Shown here piece by piece: positions 42,468 to 51,822 of a stretch of 64,000 nucleotides of DNA. The stretch is from the NCBI RefSeq assembly GCF_041200145.1, contig NZ_CP165734.1, positions 7,483,001-7,547,000 on the forward strand. The letters run 5' to 3'. The notes beneath the pieces are model-generated. The model was not told the origin of the DNA. It saw nothing but the letters and a program-made list of their open reading frames with translations, and did not search any database. Source of the DNA: Bradyrhizobium sp. LLZ17 (lineage in GTDB: Bacteria > Pseudomonadota > Alphaproteobacteria > Rhizobiales > Xanthobacteraceae). A program made the translations under genes and the position numbers. The stretch's first letter is position 1. Each line of letters begins with the position of its first letter.

Positions 42468-43323
42468 ATGACCAACTATCCAAAGCCGCCATACCCGCCG
42501 CAAAAACAATCGATGCCCGGTTCGACCAAAGCGATGAACCCACGGCCCGACCATGGTGAGGCGACGTACAAGGGCGCCGGCCGTCTCGCCGGCAAGAAGG
42601 CAATCATCACGGGCGGGGATAGCGGGATCGGGCGGGCGGTTGCGATTGCCTACGCGCGCGAGGGCGCGGATGTCGCCATAGCCTACCTGGATGAGCACGA
42701 GGACGCCGCCGAGGTCAAAGCTCTGGTCGAGCGAGAAGGGCGCAAGGCCGTTCTTATCTCCGGCGATATCCGCGACGCCCAACATTGCCGTAGCGTCGTT
42801 CGCCGGACCGTCGACGAACTTGGCGGGCTCGACATCCTGGTCAACAATGCGGCGCACCAGGACACTTTCAAAGACATCGCCGACATCAGCGACGAGGAAT
42901 GGCAACGGACCTTCGAGACGAATATCCACGCCATGTTCTATTTGACCAAGGCGGCGGTCGCTTGCATGAAGCCGGGAAGCGCCATCATCAACACGGCTTC
43001 TGTCAATTCAGACATGCCGAACCCGACCCTGCTTGCCTATGCTACCACCAAAGGCGCGATCCAGAACTTCACCGGTGGACTCGCCCAGATGTTGGCGGAG
43101 AAGGGCATTCGGGCCAACGCGGTTGCGCCCGGTCCGATCTGGACCCCTTATTCCGTCTACGATGCCGGAGGAGACGGTCAAGAATTTCGGTCAACAAGTG
43201 CCCCTGAAGCGCGCCGGGCAGCCGGCCGAGCTCGCAACGGCCTACGTCATGCTGGCCGATCCTCTTTCGAGCTACACCTCTGGCACGACGGTCGCTGTGA
43301 CCGGAGGCAAGCCCTTCATCTAG
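42468..43323 (+). pseudogene. Short-chain dehydrogenase/reductase, general-stress type (single frameshift)
   Basis: About 285 residues, of the stress SDR class (B. subtilis YdaD/Gsp39-like) with a proline-rich N-terminus. NAD site ITGGDSGIGRAV, NNAA, catalytic Ser in INTASVNS and Tyr/Lys in LAYATTKGA are all present. The frame shifts at the CCCC run 43144-43147: family sequence GPIWTPLIPST is restored if two C are added (or one removed). The second frame then gives MPEETVKNFG through TVAVTGGKPFI and a normal stop. Confidence 0.85.
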
Positions 43324-43385
43324 GATCGCGTTTCACGGGGCTGCGCTGGAGCAAGTCGTCCTTGCGTGATGGCTGCCGGAACAGG

Positions 43386-43796
43386 CTATTTTAGCGTGTA
43401 GAGATAGGCGGCAATGTCCCGCGCATCTTTCTGCGGAATGCCCATGCTCGGCATGGCATTGCCCGGCAGGACCTTCTGCGGCTCCTGAATCCAGAACGCC
43501 ATATTCTCGGGAGAATTTCGCACGAAGCCTGCAATGTAAGTGCGGGTGCCGATACGATGTAGCGGTGGGCCAACATTGCCGTCAGCGCCCGCTATACCGG
43601 GAATGTCATGACAACCGCCGCAACCGTATTGGCGGATCAGCTCGGCACCGTGTCGGGCGTCACCGGTGAAATTGACCGGGCCGGCAGCTTTGCCCGGACC
43701 GCAAGCGGTGAGCACGGAGCCGAGCAGCAGGATCATCAGAAGACGCGTATCGCGGGGCGCAGAGAAGCAGATCATCGGGCGCTCCGTCTCACTCAT
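43386..43796 (-). CDS. Class I cytochrome c lipoprotein
   Basis: A 136-residue protein with a lipobox (SVLTAC), so probably anchored in the periplasmic face of a membrane. One haem-binding motif CGGCH and an axial Met in NAMPSMGI. Last gene of the PQQ-dehydrogenase operon; its ATG overlaps the stop of the preceding cytochrome. It may receive electrons from that cytochrome and pass them to the oxidase encoded to the right. Confidence 0.88.
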   Translation of the reverse strand: MSETERPMICFSAPRDTRLLMILLLGSVLTACGPGKAAGPVNFTGDARHGAELIRQYGCGGCHDIPGIAGADGNVGPPLHRIGTRTYIAGFVRNSPENMAFWIQEPQKVLPGNAMPSMGIPQKDARDIAAYLYTLK

Positions 43797-44425
43797 GGTT
43801 TTTGGCCGAAGCTGAATCCTTTGGTGCTCGACCAGGGATCGCTGGTCGAAACCTGCTCCGACGGGACCTGCTCGACATTTGGCGACAGCGGGCTCGCGGA
43901 GAATGTTCGACCCCATTGATGGATCGGCTCGTTGCTGATCTTGCCGATATAGGTCACGAGATCCCAAATCACCGAATCTGGTAGCACCGCGCCCCACGCC
44001 GGCATGCCGTTCGGGCGGCCCTGGTAAATGGAGAGATAGATGTTCTCTGGCTGCGAGCCGTAGATGAAAAGACTATTGCTGAGCGCAGGCCCCATCCCGC
44101 CGCCACCGTTCGGCGCGTGACACCCGACGCAGTTGAGACTGACGTAATACGTCATGCCGCGTTCGAGTGCCTTCGGGTCTCCCTGTGCAGGATTCTTGAT
44201 GGCCGGGCTGCTGGGCTGTGCACCCGGGAAGAGGTGGGTGACCGGCACTTGCATGAAAACGCCCGGCCTGCCGTTGCCGACACTCTCGCCAAAATTAGGC
44301 CGGGGCGCGAGCGTCGGCGTCTCGGCTTCTTGCGATTGTGGCAGGGTCTGCTGGCCGATGGATGATCCGCTGCCGGCGATGACCACGAGCAGAGCAATGG
44401 CAATCCTGAAGGGACGCAGGGGCAT
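43793..44425 (-). CDS. Periplasmic cytochrome c of the PQQ alcohol dehydrogenase (XoxG-like position)
   Basis: A 210-residue exported monohaem cytochrome (signal about residues 1-24). An N-terminal polar region, then the motif CVGCH and an axial Met in RPNGMPAWG. In methanol-dehydrogenase operons the gene at this place is the electron acceptor of the PQQ enzyme (MxaG/XoxG); that role is inferred here. The ATG directly follows the stop of the binding-protein gene. Confidence 0.85.
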   Translation of the reverse strand: MPLRPFRIAIALLVVIAGSGSSIGQQTLPQSQEAETPTLAPRPNFGESVGNGRPGVFMQVPVTHLFPGAQPSSPAIKNPAQGDPKALERGMTYYVSLNCVGCHAPNGGGGMGPALSNSLFIYGSQPENIYLSIYQGRPNGMPAWGAVLPDSVIWDLVTYIGKISNEPIHQWGRTFSASPLSPNVEQVPSEQVSTSDPWSSTKGFSFGQKP

Positions 44426-45261
44426 CTAATGTCCTCCGGAAGCGGTTTCCGACATCTCCACCAAGGGAACGCCGTAATCACGCAGGAGGGTTGCGATTTC
44501 GGCGCGATGGTCGACGATGAATGTATTGAGCTGATCGCGCAGGGCGTGATCACCCTTGCGCACGCCCATCGAAACGGAAAACTGGAATTGCTGGGGTGCA
44601 AACCGGTCCCCGTCCCGGATCGGCGTGACGGTCAAAGGCACCGGCGAAAGTTTGGCGAAGTAGCCGGCGAGGGCCCCCATGCGGCGGCAACGTCGATCTC
44701 CCGATCTTCGACCGCCTCGAGCAATCGCGCCGGTGGATCTGCCTGGCGATAGTCGCCATAGATCGAGTAGCCACGCACGTTGTCGACAATACCCTGATCG
44801 CCGAGTGCCTGCGCCGGCGGCGCATTGTTGCCGTCATCGCCGATCAGGTGCACCCCGATCGTCAACTTGCGCAGCCTTGGATCGAGCAGGGAAGCGACAT
44901 CGAGATGCTGATCCTGGCGCGACAGGAAAACGTAGGTCGACCGATAATAAGGAATCGTCGGCTCGACCAGATCGTAGGTCGAGGGCACGCCCATCACCAC
45001 GTCGCATTTGCCGGCTTTCAAGGTGTTTCGGATGAATCCGCGGCGCTGCGCCCACCAGGTGTAGGCGACCTGCTTGCCCAGATGGTCCGCGATCATGGCC
45101 GCAAGCCGGTTCTCAAATCCGAGCTCGGCGCTGTTGGAAAACGGCATGTTGTTTGGGTCGGCGCACACCCGAAGCTCGGAAGCAGACGCAGCGATGATAC
45201 GGCTGGTCAAGAGGACCGTAGTCGCAAGCGCCGCCGTCGCCCCCTTACTGAGCCGGCGCAT
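44426..45261 (-). pseudogene. Periplasmic solute-binding protein beside PQQ dehydrogenase (MoxJ/XoxJ-like; single frameshift)
   Basis: An exported protein of about 278 residues of the extracellular binding protein family 3 fold (SELRVCADPNNMPFSN, GKCDVVMGVPSTYDL, IGVHLIGDDGNN). This type sits next to PQQ methanol dehydrogenases, where XoxJ is thought to help mature the enzyme. The frame breaks at the GGG run 44671-44673 (AWGP | LAGYFAKLSPVPL) and one added base restores it to the stop at 44426. The ATG lies within the last 17 bases of the dehydrogenase gene. Confidence 0.83.
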
Positions 45262-47089
45262 GATTGTTGTCCTGCGCTGGATTACCCAACCTGAAGACGA
45301 GCAGCTCGCTGCCGGCCGCGGTGTAGAACGGCAAATCCTGGGTCGCGCCCGTGAAGCCAAGCGCAGCGTTGCGCACGCGGGGATCGACCTCGGCATTTGC
45401 CACGACGCCCGGCCAACCACCGACGCCTGACAGAACGGCGATGTATTGCTGGCCGTCCGAGCCGCGATAGGAAACCGGCTGACCGATAAAGCCGGATCCC
45501 GCCCTGAACTGCCAGAGCGGATGTCCATCCTTGGCATCGACGGCTTTGAACAGTCGGTCCATCGTGCCGTAGAACGCGACATCTCCGGCCGTGACCAATG
45601 CACCGCTCCAGACCGGAAGCTTCTCGTGAATCTCCCAGACCTTTTTGCGCGCGACCGGGTCCCACGCCATGAACTCGCCACGGTAGCCACCCGGACCCGC
45701 GAACATGTCGACTTCAGCACCGACATACGGCGTGCCGGCGATATAGCCGACCTGAGACGCCTTGAAATTCATGCACAGATGTTGATGCGGGACGTAGAGC
45801 AATTTGGTTCGGGGAGACCAGGCGCTCGGCTGCCAATCCTTGGCGCCAGGCGCAGAGGGACAGATGTTCTCGATGGTCTTGCCGAGCAGAGGCGTCTTCT
45901 CGTCATTGGGAATGATCTTCCCCGTCTTCAGATCGACGCCCTTGTAAGCGTTGACGAACTCGTAGGCGTCCGCGGAAATCACCTCGCCGGTCGCGCGGTC
46001 GATCACGTACATGTAGCCGTTGCGCCCCGGGTGGATCAGCGCTTTGCGCGGCTTCCCGTTGATCTCGAGGTCGACAAGGACGTTTTCGTTGATTTCATCG
46101 TGGTCAAAAAGATCGTGCGGATTGACCTGATAGGCCCATTTGGCCCGGCCGTTGTCGGGATCCCTTGCGAAGATCGTGGTGCTCCAGAGATTGTCGCCGC
46201 TGCGCTGGTTGGCGTTCCACGGACTTGGGTTCGCCGTACCGTAGTAGATCAGTTTCAATTCCGGGTCGTAGGAAATCCAGCCCCACATCGTGCCGCCACC
46301 AACCTGCCAGCGATCAGCCGGCCAGCTCTTGACCCCGAGGTCTTGGCCCTTGAGATTGTCGTAGAAAGGCTTGAAATCATCGCCGATCAGGACGTCCTTG
46401 TCCGGCCCTGTTGCGTAGGCGCGCCAGACGATGGCGCCGGTGTTTTCGTCCAGCGCCGTCACCCAGCCGCGAACGCCCATCTCACCGCCGCTGTTGCCGA
46501 CCAGGATCTTTCCGTTGACGATCACCGGCGCCATGGTGATCGTTTCGCCCTTGTTGATCTCCCCAAGTTTGGTGTGCCAGAGCTCCTTGCCGCTGCCCGC
46601 ATCGATCGCAACCGTGTGGTTGTCGAGCGTGTTGAGAAAGACCTTGCCATTATCGAAGGCAAGTCCGCGATTGACCACGTCGCAGCAGGCAACGCCGGCC
46701 GCGGCGGGCTCTGGCTTCGGCGCATACGACCATTTCAACTCGCCTGTCGTCGCGTCGAGCGCGAACACGCGGTTGGGGTAGGGGCCCGCATACGGGCCGA
46801 CCACATACATCGTGCCGTCGACGACGATAGGCGCGGCCTCCTGTCCGCGATCGGCTCCGATCGAGAATGTCCAGGCAAGCTGCAGGCGAGACGCGTTGCC
46901 TGCATTGATCTGATCGAGTTCGCTGTAGCGGGTATTGGCATAATCCCGCGCCGCCATCGGCCATTGTGCGGGATCCTTCATGCGGCTGATCAGATCGGTT
47001 TGGGCTGAAGCCGCGGGCAGCAACGTTCCAGTGATCAAGACAAGGCCCAACATTCCGATCAGCGAACGCCTCAAGTCCCGCGCTAACAT
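45245..47089 (-). CDS. PQQ-dependent methanol/ethanol-family dehydrogenase, lanthanide type
   Basis: A 614-residue periplasmic quinoprotein (signal about residues 1-29, ending ASAQ) with the eight-bladed propeller. VACCDVVNRG has the adjacent cysteines that form the vicinal disulfide over PQQ. NPHDLFDHDEIN has the catalytic Asp followed two residues later by a second Asp. That extra Asp coordinates lanthanide ions in XoxF and PedH/ExaF; calcium enzymes have Ala there. Substrate (methanol, ethanol or larger alcohol) cannot be fixed from sequence. First gene of an operon with XoxJ-like and cytochrome c genes. Confidence 0.88.
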   Translation of the reverse strand: MLARDLRRSLIGMLGLVLITGTLLPAASAQTDLISRMKDPAQWPMAARDYANTRYSELDQINAGNASRLQLAWTFSIGADRGQEAAPIVVDGTMYVVGPYAGPYPNRVFALDATTGELKWSYAPKPEPAAAGVACCDVVNRGLAFDNGKVFLNTLDNHTVAIDAGSGKELWHTKLGEINKGETITMAPVIVNGKILVGNSGGEMGVRGWVTALDENTGAIVWRAYATGPDKDVLIGDDFKPFYDNLKGQDLGVKSWPADRWQVGGGTMWGWISYDPELKLIYYGTANPSPWNANQRSGDNLWSTTIFARDPDNGRAKWAYQVNPHDLFDHDEINENVLVDLEINGKPRKALIHPGRNGYMYVIDRATGEVISADAYEFVNAYKGVDLKTGKIIPNDEKTPLLGKTIENICPSAPGAKDWQPSAWSPRTKLLYVPHQHLCMNFKASQVGYIAGTPYVGAEVDMFAGPGGYRGEFMAWDPVARKKVWEIHEKLPVWSGALVTAGDVAFYGTMDRLFKAVDAKDGHPLWQFRAGSGFIGQPVSYRGSDGQQYIAVLSGVGGWPGVVANAEVDPRVRNAALGFTGATQDLPFYTAAGSELLVFRLGNPAQDNNHAPAQ

Positions 47090-47116
47090 ATGTAAACGTC
47101 TCCACGACGGGGTATG

Positions 47117-47146
47117 GTCCGCGCCTGCCGCAGGCCAACCGCGGAC
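47117..47146. other. Nested inverted repeat upstream of the PQQ dehydrogenase
   Basis: GTCCGCG / CGCGGAC (7 bp) encloses a smaller CCTG / CAGG stem. It lies 28-57 bases before the dehydrogenase ATG, between a weak stress-promoter match (GGAAC at 47171-47175, N16, CTTT) and the start. It could be an operator or a leader-mRNA structure. Confidence 0.35.
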
Positions 47147-47195
47147 GTACAAAGGTTTCCTCAGCTGTTGGTTCCTAACCTGCCGCCGGGCAAAC

Positions 47196-47984
47196 CTATC
47201 TCACGACGTTTCCCGACACCCCGGCACCGAGATCGGTTGCGATCTGGTCTTCCTTGCCGTTGCATTTGGGGTGACCAAAGCCCGATGGGCTTTTGCCGTC
47301 TGGCCCGATGTCGTAGATGATGGCGTCCTTCATGTTGGGACTGACGCCTGCCGGAACGTGATCGAGCCCGAGATAATGGCGCGTGCGCCAGGCGACGTTG
47401 TGATCCGCGCACGAGCTGTCGCCGCTGACCCCGATCGCGCCGGTAATGCCGTGATCGTCGTAGAGCGCAAGGCCGCCGCCGAACACGATCACGCCGCCCA
47501 CGGGCTTGCCGACCATCGGATCATGCGCGGTGCCGAAGTCCTCCGGTCGGCCGGAATAGATCACGTCCGGCGACGGCGGATTGCTCAGCCCCGCGCCGAA
47601 CAGGATTCCGCCGGGTTGGGAGCCCGCATAGAGATTGGCGCTCGCCATCGCCTTGTTCTTCAGGCTGAACGCGTTGGCGGTGTTCGCCTTCTCTGCTGCG
47701 ATGGCGCGACTGCCGAGCCATTGATCGTCCGCCTTGTCGCCGCTGTAAGCAACCGCGCAGACGACGCCTTCGCGGTTCACGACGGCCGCCCACTCATTGT
47801 TGTCAAATCCACCGTTGCTTGGGCCTCCCGACGGCTTGACGCTCTTCTTGAGGACATCGGCCAATTGGTTATGGTCGACCGGGCAGGACATTGGGGAGCT
47901 CGGCTGATCCTCCGCCGGCGATGCCGACGGACCGAGACAGCAGATCACCAGGATAAATCCAACCATTGCGCGTCGGTTGCTCAT
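47196..47984 (-). CDS. Exported HbpS/GlcG-like haem-binding-type protein
   Basis: A 262-residue protein with a signal peptide (about residues 1-26). A GlcG/HbpS-type domain follows (NNEWAAVVNREGVVCAVAYSG, SRAIAAEKANTANAFS, GGGLALYDDHGITGAIGVSG, DHNVAWRTRH). These proteins often accompany PQQ alcohol dehydrogenase genes; haem binding is known for Streptomyces HbpS. It has its own exact EcfG-type promoter, so it can be made independently of the oxidase genes upstream. Confidence 0.82.
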   Translation of the reverse strand: MSNRRAMVGFILVICCLGPSASPAEDQPSSPMSCPVDHNQLADVLKKSVKPSGGPSNGGFDNNEWAAVVNREGVVCAVAYSGDKADDQWLGSRAIAAEKANTANAFSLKNKAMASANLYAGSQPGGILFGAGLSNPPSPDVIYSGRPEDFGTAHDPMVGKPVGGVIVFGGGLALYDDHGITGAIGVSGDSSCADHNVAWRTRHYLGLDHVPAGVSPNMKDAIIYDIGPDGKSPSGFGHPKCNGKEDQIATDLGAGVSGNVVR

Positions 47985-48019
47985 GCATTCTCCCGTCATG
48001 ACCGTTAACCCCTGCGACG

Positions 48020-48044
48020 AACGTCGGGCGAAAGCAGCGGTTCC
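48020..48044 (-). promoter_or_regulatory. EcfG-type promoter (exact consensus) for the HbpS-like gene
   Basis: Minus strand GGAAC, 16 bases, CGTT, 36 bases before the ATG at 47984. The GGAAC touches the stop codon of ctaG. Confidence 0.65.
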
Positions 48045-48976
48045 TAGCCGATTCCGGGCATTCGATAGGAGGCGTGAGAGGACGGCGTTTCGCTCATGCT
48101 GAGCCAGCGATAGGCGAACACCAGCGCAGCGCCGGTGTAGAGCGCTCCCATGGGCACCCACATCAAGATGCCTGCAAGCTGCTGGTCTTCCAACTTTGAC
48201 AGACCGAAATCCGCCGCGAGAACGCCTTGGCCGGGAATCCACACCCGTGTCGACAAGGTCAAAAGCGCGCCGAGCACGCCGGAATGCAACACCGTTACAA
48301 ACAGACATGCGATGCCGATCCCGTCGCGCAGCCGCGCGCTGCGACCCGGACCGCGGCCGTAGAACAGCACCCACCAGAACAGAAGCGCTGTCGAAAAAAA
48401 GCTGACATGCTGCAGACGATGGACCGCCACGTTCTCCAGAGCCCATGCGTACAGAGGCGGTGCGTGCCAGATCCAGAGCGCAAGCCCGTGCAATGCCGTT
48501 GCGCTGACAGGGTGGCTGAGGAAGCTCCAGGCCGCCGCCAACGGCCCTGTGCTGAAGACGCGACCGACCGGGGCGCGCAGCTTTGAGGGCAGGCTCCACA
48601 ACATCGGGCCGTTGATCCTGGCCCAGGCCATCAGCGGAGCAGCGACCAGCATCAGCAGTTCATGTTCGACCATGTGCGCGGTGAACAGGCGCTCGCCGAT
48701 CCAGTGAAGAGGTGACGTGACCGCGAGCGCAACGACCAGCCATCCGGTCCAGAACGCGGCGACCCGACCGTAGCTCACTCCACGCCCACCGCCGGCGCTA
48801 TGCCAGAGCCGCTGCGTTCCGATGTAAAAGCTGATGCCGACGACATAGAGCGGGCCGAGCAGCCAAGGGTCGTAGCTCCACAACGACGATGGATCGATCA
48901 CGTCGGACAGGCCGTGCGCGGCAGCGGACGAGGGCAGCCACCCGACAAACAGCAGAACCGCGATCAGCGCAGGCAT
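48044..48976 (-). CDS. ctaG: Cytochrome c oxidase assembly protein CtaG (caa3 type)
   Basis: A 310-residue membrane protein of the caa3_CtaG family (signal-like first helix, then about seven membrane segments). HMVEHELLMLVAAPL and LWIWHAPPLY carry conserved histidines. These proteins are needed for activity of caa3 oxidases, probably by delivering copper. Its ATG overlaps the upstream small gene by 13 bases, and it ends the oxidase operon. The 412-residue alternative from an upstream start is not supported. Confidence 0.87.
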   Translation of the reverse strand: MPALIAVLLFVGWLPSSAAAHGLSDVIDPSSLWSYDPWLLGPLYVVGISFYIGTQRLWHSAGGGRGVSYGRVAAFWTGWLVVALAVTSPLHWIGERLFTAHMVEHELLMLVAAPLMAWARINGPMLWSLPSKLRAPVGRVFSTGPLAAAWSFLSHPVSATALHGLALWIWHAPPLYAWALENVAVHRLQHVSFFSTALLFWWVLFYGRGPGRSARLRDGIGIACLFVTVLHSGVLGALLTLSTRVWIPGQGVLAADFGLSKLEDQQLAGILMWVPMGALYTGAALVFAYRWLSMSETPSSHASYRMPGIG

Positions 48977-49317
48977 GAGTTGACCATGGAAGCCGCCATG
49001 AGTTGATTTGCGATCACGAGCGCGAACAGGATGCCGCTGCCGACGCCGAGCCAGGCCATGAACGTTCTGGGGCCGCCGCCCTGAGCGTCGGCCCATTCCG
49101 ATCCGGCACCGCGATAAATCGCCCGCGCTGACAGCAGCGAGCCGGCCAGAGCGACCAGCATCAAAATGGCCCCTACCACCAGGCCGCTGGACGCCGTCTT
49201 GTGGCAGGCGAAATGTGTGATGGCGTAAGCGGCCTGCGAATTTGTAGCCCAGGCGACCGGCCCCAGAGCCACGCCGGCCCAATAAAGCAGCTTTGAGTTT
49301 TGCTCAGGAGTACTCAT
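48964..49317 (-). CDS. Small membrane protein of the caa3 oxidase operon
   Basis: A 117-residue protein with three hydrophobic segments (about residues 14-31, 40-58 and 84-105) and a conserved-looking HFACHK between the first two. Located between subunit III and ctaG with overlaps on both sides. It may be an oxidase subunit IV-like or assembly component; I do not recognise the family. Confidence 0.7.
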   Translation of the reverse strand: MSTPEQNSKLLYWAGVALGPVAWATNSQAAYAITHFACHKTASSGLVVGAILMLVALAGSLLSARAIYRGAGSEWADAQGGGPRTFMAWLGVGSGILFALVIANQLMAASMVNSCLR

Positions 49318-49913
49318 AGCCTTGGCACCCAATCGAGCAGGACGTACAGAGGCAGCCATGCCAGGACGACGAAATTCCAGTAGAAAACGTTGTCAGTGAC
49401 GTCGCTGAACCGGCGCGGCTTTGCGTGGGACGTGAACATCAGCACCGTCAGAACGATCGTGTCGGCGAGGTCGGTCGCCAGATGCGTCGTATGCAGGCCG
49501 AGAACGAGCCAGACGATGGAGCCATAGGCCGAATTGTCCCACCTGGTGTTGAGATGCGCGAATTCAGATCCGCGCAAGACCAGCAGCACGATTCCGATCA
49601 GCGACATCACGATCAGGCAGGCACGGACCTTCGGCAGATCCTGGCGATGCGCGACACGGCTGGTGTACTGGTTCGGGATGATGCTGAGGAGATACAGCGC
49701 GGTCTCGACGCTGCCCGGCCAAAGGTCGGGCGGCGCCGCTCCGATCGGCCAGGTTGGATTCACCGCATACAGATAAAGGTATGCACCGACGGCGATCGCA
49801 AAACCCATGCCCTCGAGCGCCATGAAACCCATCGCGCCCCACCACGGCCCGCTCCGTGGGCCGAAACCGTAGGTCGGCAACTCTCCGACGTTCTGAACGA
49901 TTTGCTGCTTCAC
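49314..49913 (-). CDS. ctaE: Cytochrome c oxidase subunit III
   Basis: A 199-residue, five-helix subunit III with WWGAMGFMALEGMGFAIAVGAYLYLY, LLSIIPNQYTS, VLGLHTTHLATDL and a final VFYWNFVVLAWLPLYVLLDW. GTG start overlaps the subunit I stop (GTGA). It stabilises the oxidase core; no redox centre. Confidence 0.9.
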   Translation of the reverse strand: MKQQIVQNVGELPTYGFGPRSGPWWGAMGFMALEGMGFAIAVGAYLYLYAVNPTWPIGAAPPDLWPGSVETALYLLSIIPNQYTSRVAHRQDLPKVRACLIVMSLIGIVLLVLRGSEFAHLNTRWDNSAYGSIVWLVLGLHTTHLATDLADTIVLTVLMFTSHAKPRRFSDVTDNVFYWNFVVLAWLPLYVLLDWVPRL

Positions 49914-51822
49914 TCCTCGTCCTCCCTGCTGCCGGTCGGCCAGAACCAGCCGATCAGGGCGACGGCCATCGGAGGCGTACCCCAGAGCACGGCCCAGGGC
50001 GTGAAGATGGAGCCGATGAAGAACACCGTGGTGGCGAGCGCGGTGAGCAGGGGCCAGATGCTTGGCTCCGGCGAAGCTTCGCGGACCTGCGGATCGGCTT
50101 CCGCAAGCGATGTCAGCAGCACCTCGCGGTGCTCCACGCTCATACCGGCTACGACCCGCATGCTCTCGGTGTCGGACCACAGCGGCTCGCGATGGTCCAC
50201 CGCGGGAATACGCTCGAAATTGTAGGACGGCGGCGGTGAAGTCGTTGCCCATTCCAGCGTGGAGGCGCCCCAGGGATTGTTGCCGGCCAGCGCACCTCTG
50301 CGCCCACTGACGAACGCGTTTACAATCAGCAGGACGAAACTGAGGCCGAAAAGCGCGGCGCCACTGCTCGACAGCAGATTCAACCGGTCCCAACCCATGT
50401 CGGGCGTGTAAGTGTAGACCCTGCGCGGCATGCCCAGCAGTCCGAGAAAGTGCATCGGGAAGAACGCGAGGTTGAAGCCCACGAACGCAAGCCAGAAATT
50501 CCACCGCCCCAGCCTCTCGCTCATCAAGCGACCGCTGATCTTCGGGAACCAGTAGTAGACGGCCCCGAGCAGCGGAAACACCGCCCCGCCGATCAGTACG
50601 TAGTGGAAGTGAGCCACCACGAAGTAAGTGTCGTGCACCTGGGTATCGATCGGCACCGAGGCCACCATCACGCCTGAAAGGCCGCCGATCACGAAGATCA
50701 CGATGAAGCCGAGCACGAACAATAGCGGCGTCCGATAAACCGGTCGGCCATCCCACAACGTTGCGAGCCAGCAGAAGATCTGCAAGCCACTCGGAACCGC
50801 GATGAGCATGCTGTTGGCCGTGAACAGCGCGGCGCCAAGCTGCGGCAGTCCGGTCACGAACATGTGGTGCACCCACAGCCCGAACGACAGAAAGCCGGTC
50901 GCAATCAGGGAAAGGACAATCACGGGATATCCAATCACCGGCCTGCGCGCGAACGTGGCGAGGATCATGGAGGCCATGCCGGTCGCAGGCAGGAAGATGA
51001 TGTAGACCTCGGGATGTCCGAAAAACCAGAACAAATGCTGCCACAGCAGCACGTGACCGCCGGCCGCCGGATCGAAGAAATGCGTGTTGACGAGCCGGTC
51101 GAGGATCAGCGAGGTCGAGGCGATCATGATGGACGGCATCGCAAACATCACGAGAAAGGAGGTCACCAGCATCGACCAGACGAAGATCGGGATGCGATCG
51201 AGCGTCATGCCGGGTGCGCGCAGCTTGAACACGGTGACGACGATCTCTACGGCGACAGCAAGCGCGGCGACTTCCGTAAACGTGATCATCTGCGCCCAGA
51301 CGTCGGCGCGTTTGCTGGGCGTGAACTGGAGGCTCGAAAGGGGGCGTAGGCGAACCAGCCGACATCAGGGCCGACATTGAAAAGAAAGGAAATCCACAAA
51401 AAGAGTCCGCCGAACAAGAACATCCAGTAGCTGAAGGCATTGAGGCGCGGAAATGCGATATTCCGCGTACCCACCATCAACGGCACGAAATAGACAGCGA
51501 ACGCCTCCATCACGGGAACGGCGAACAGGAACATCATGGTCGAGCCGTGCATCGTAAAGACCTGGTTGTAGAGGTCTGCCGACAGAACGTGTTTCTCTGC
51601 GCCGGCGAGCTGAGCGCGCATGAGGAGCGCGAGAATGCCGCCCAGAAACAGGAATAGAAACGCCGTGAGGATGTAGCGCCGGCCGATGACCTTGTGATCG
51701 ACCGATGCAAGCGCGCCGATCAAGCCAGACGGGGTTCGCCAGATCCTGTCGAGCCGCGTCGCGAGTTGCAGCCCGTCCAGAGCGTCGTCGCGCAATTCGC
51801 TGTGCTGGGCGACCAGAGTCAC
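49910..51822 (-). pseudogene. ctaD: Cytochrome c oxidase subunit I (single frameshift)
   Basis: The catalytic haem-copper subunit, about 637 residues. N-terminal frame: SVDHKVIGRRYILTAFLFL, FTMHGSTMMFLF with a haem-a His, and WISFLFNVGPDVGWFAYAP. Second frame: LSSLQFTPSKRADVWAQM, then HPEVYIIFLP (CuB His and cross-linked Tyr; type A with Glu), VHDTYFVVAHFHYV (CuB and haem a3 ligands). The GGGGG run at 51340-51344 lacks one base; adding it fuses the frames. Every ligand expected is present, so the gene is almost surely functional in the organism. Confidence 0.9.

Noticed and set aside
45446-47008. 520-codon open frame opposite the PQQ dehydrogenase
   Set aside because: Antisense shadow of a clear quinoprotein; its composition and absence of motifs argue against a gene.
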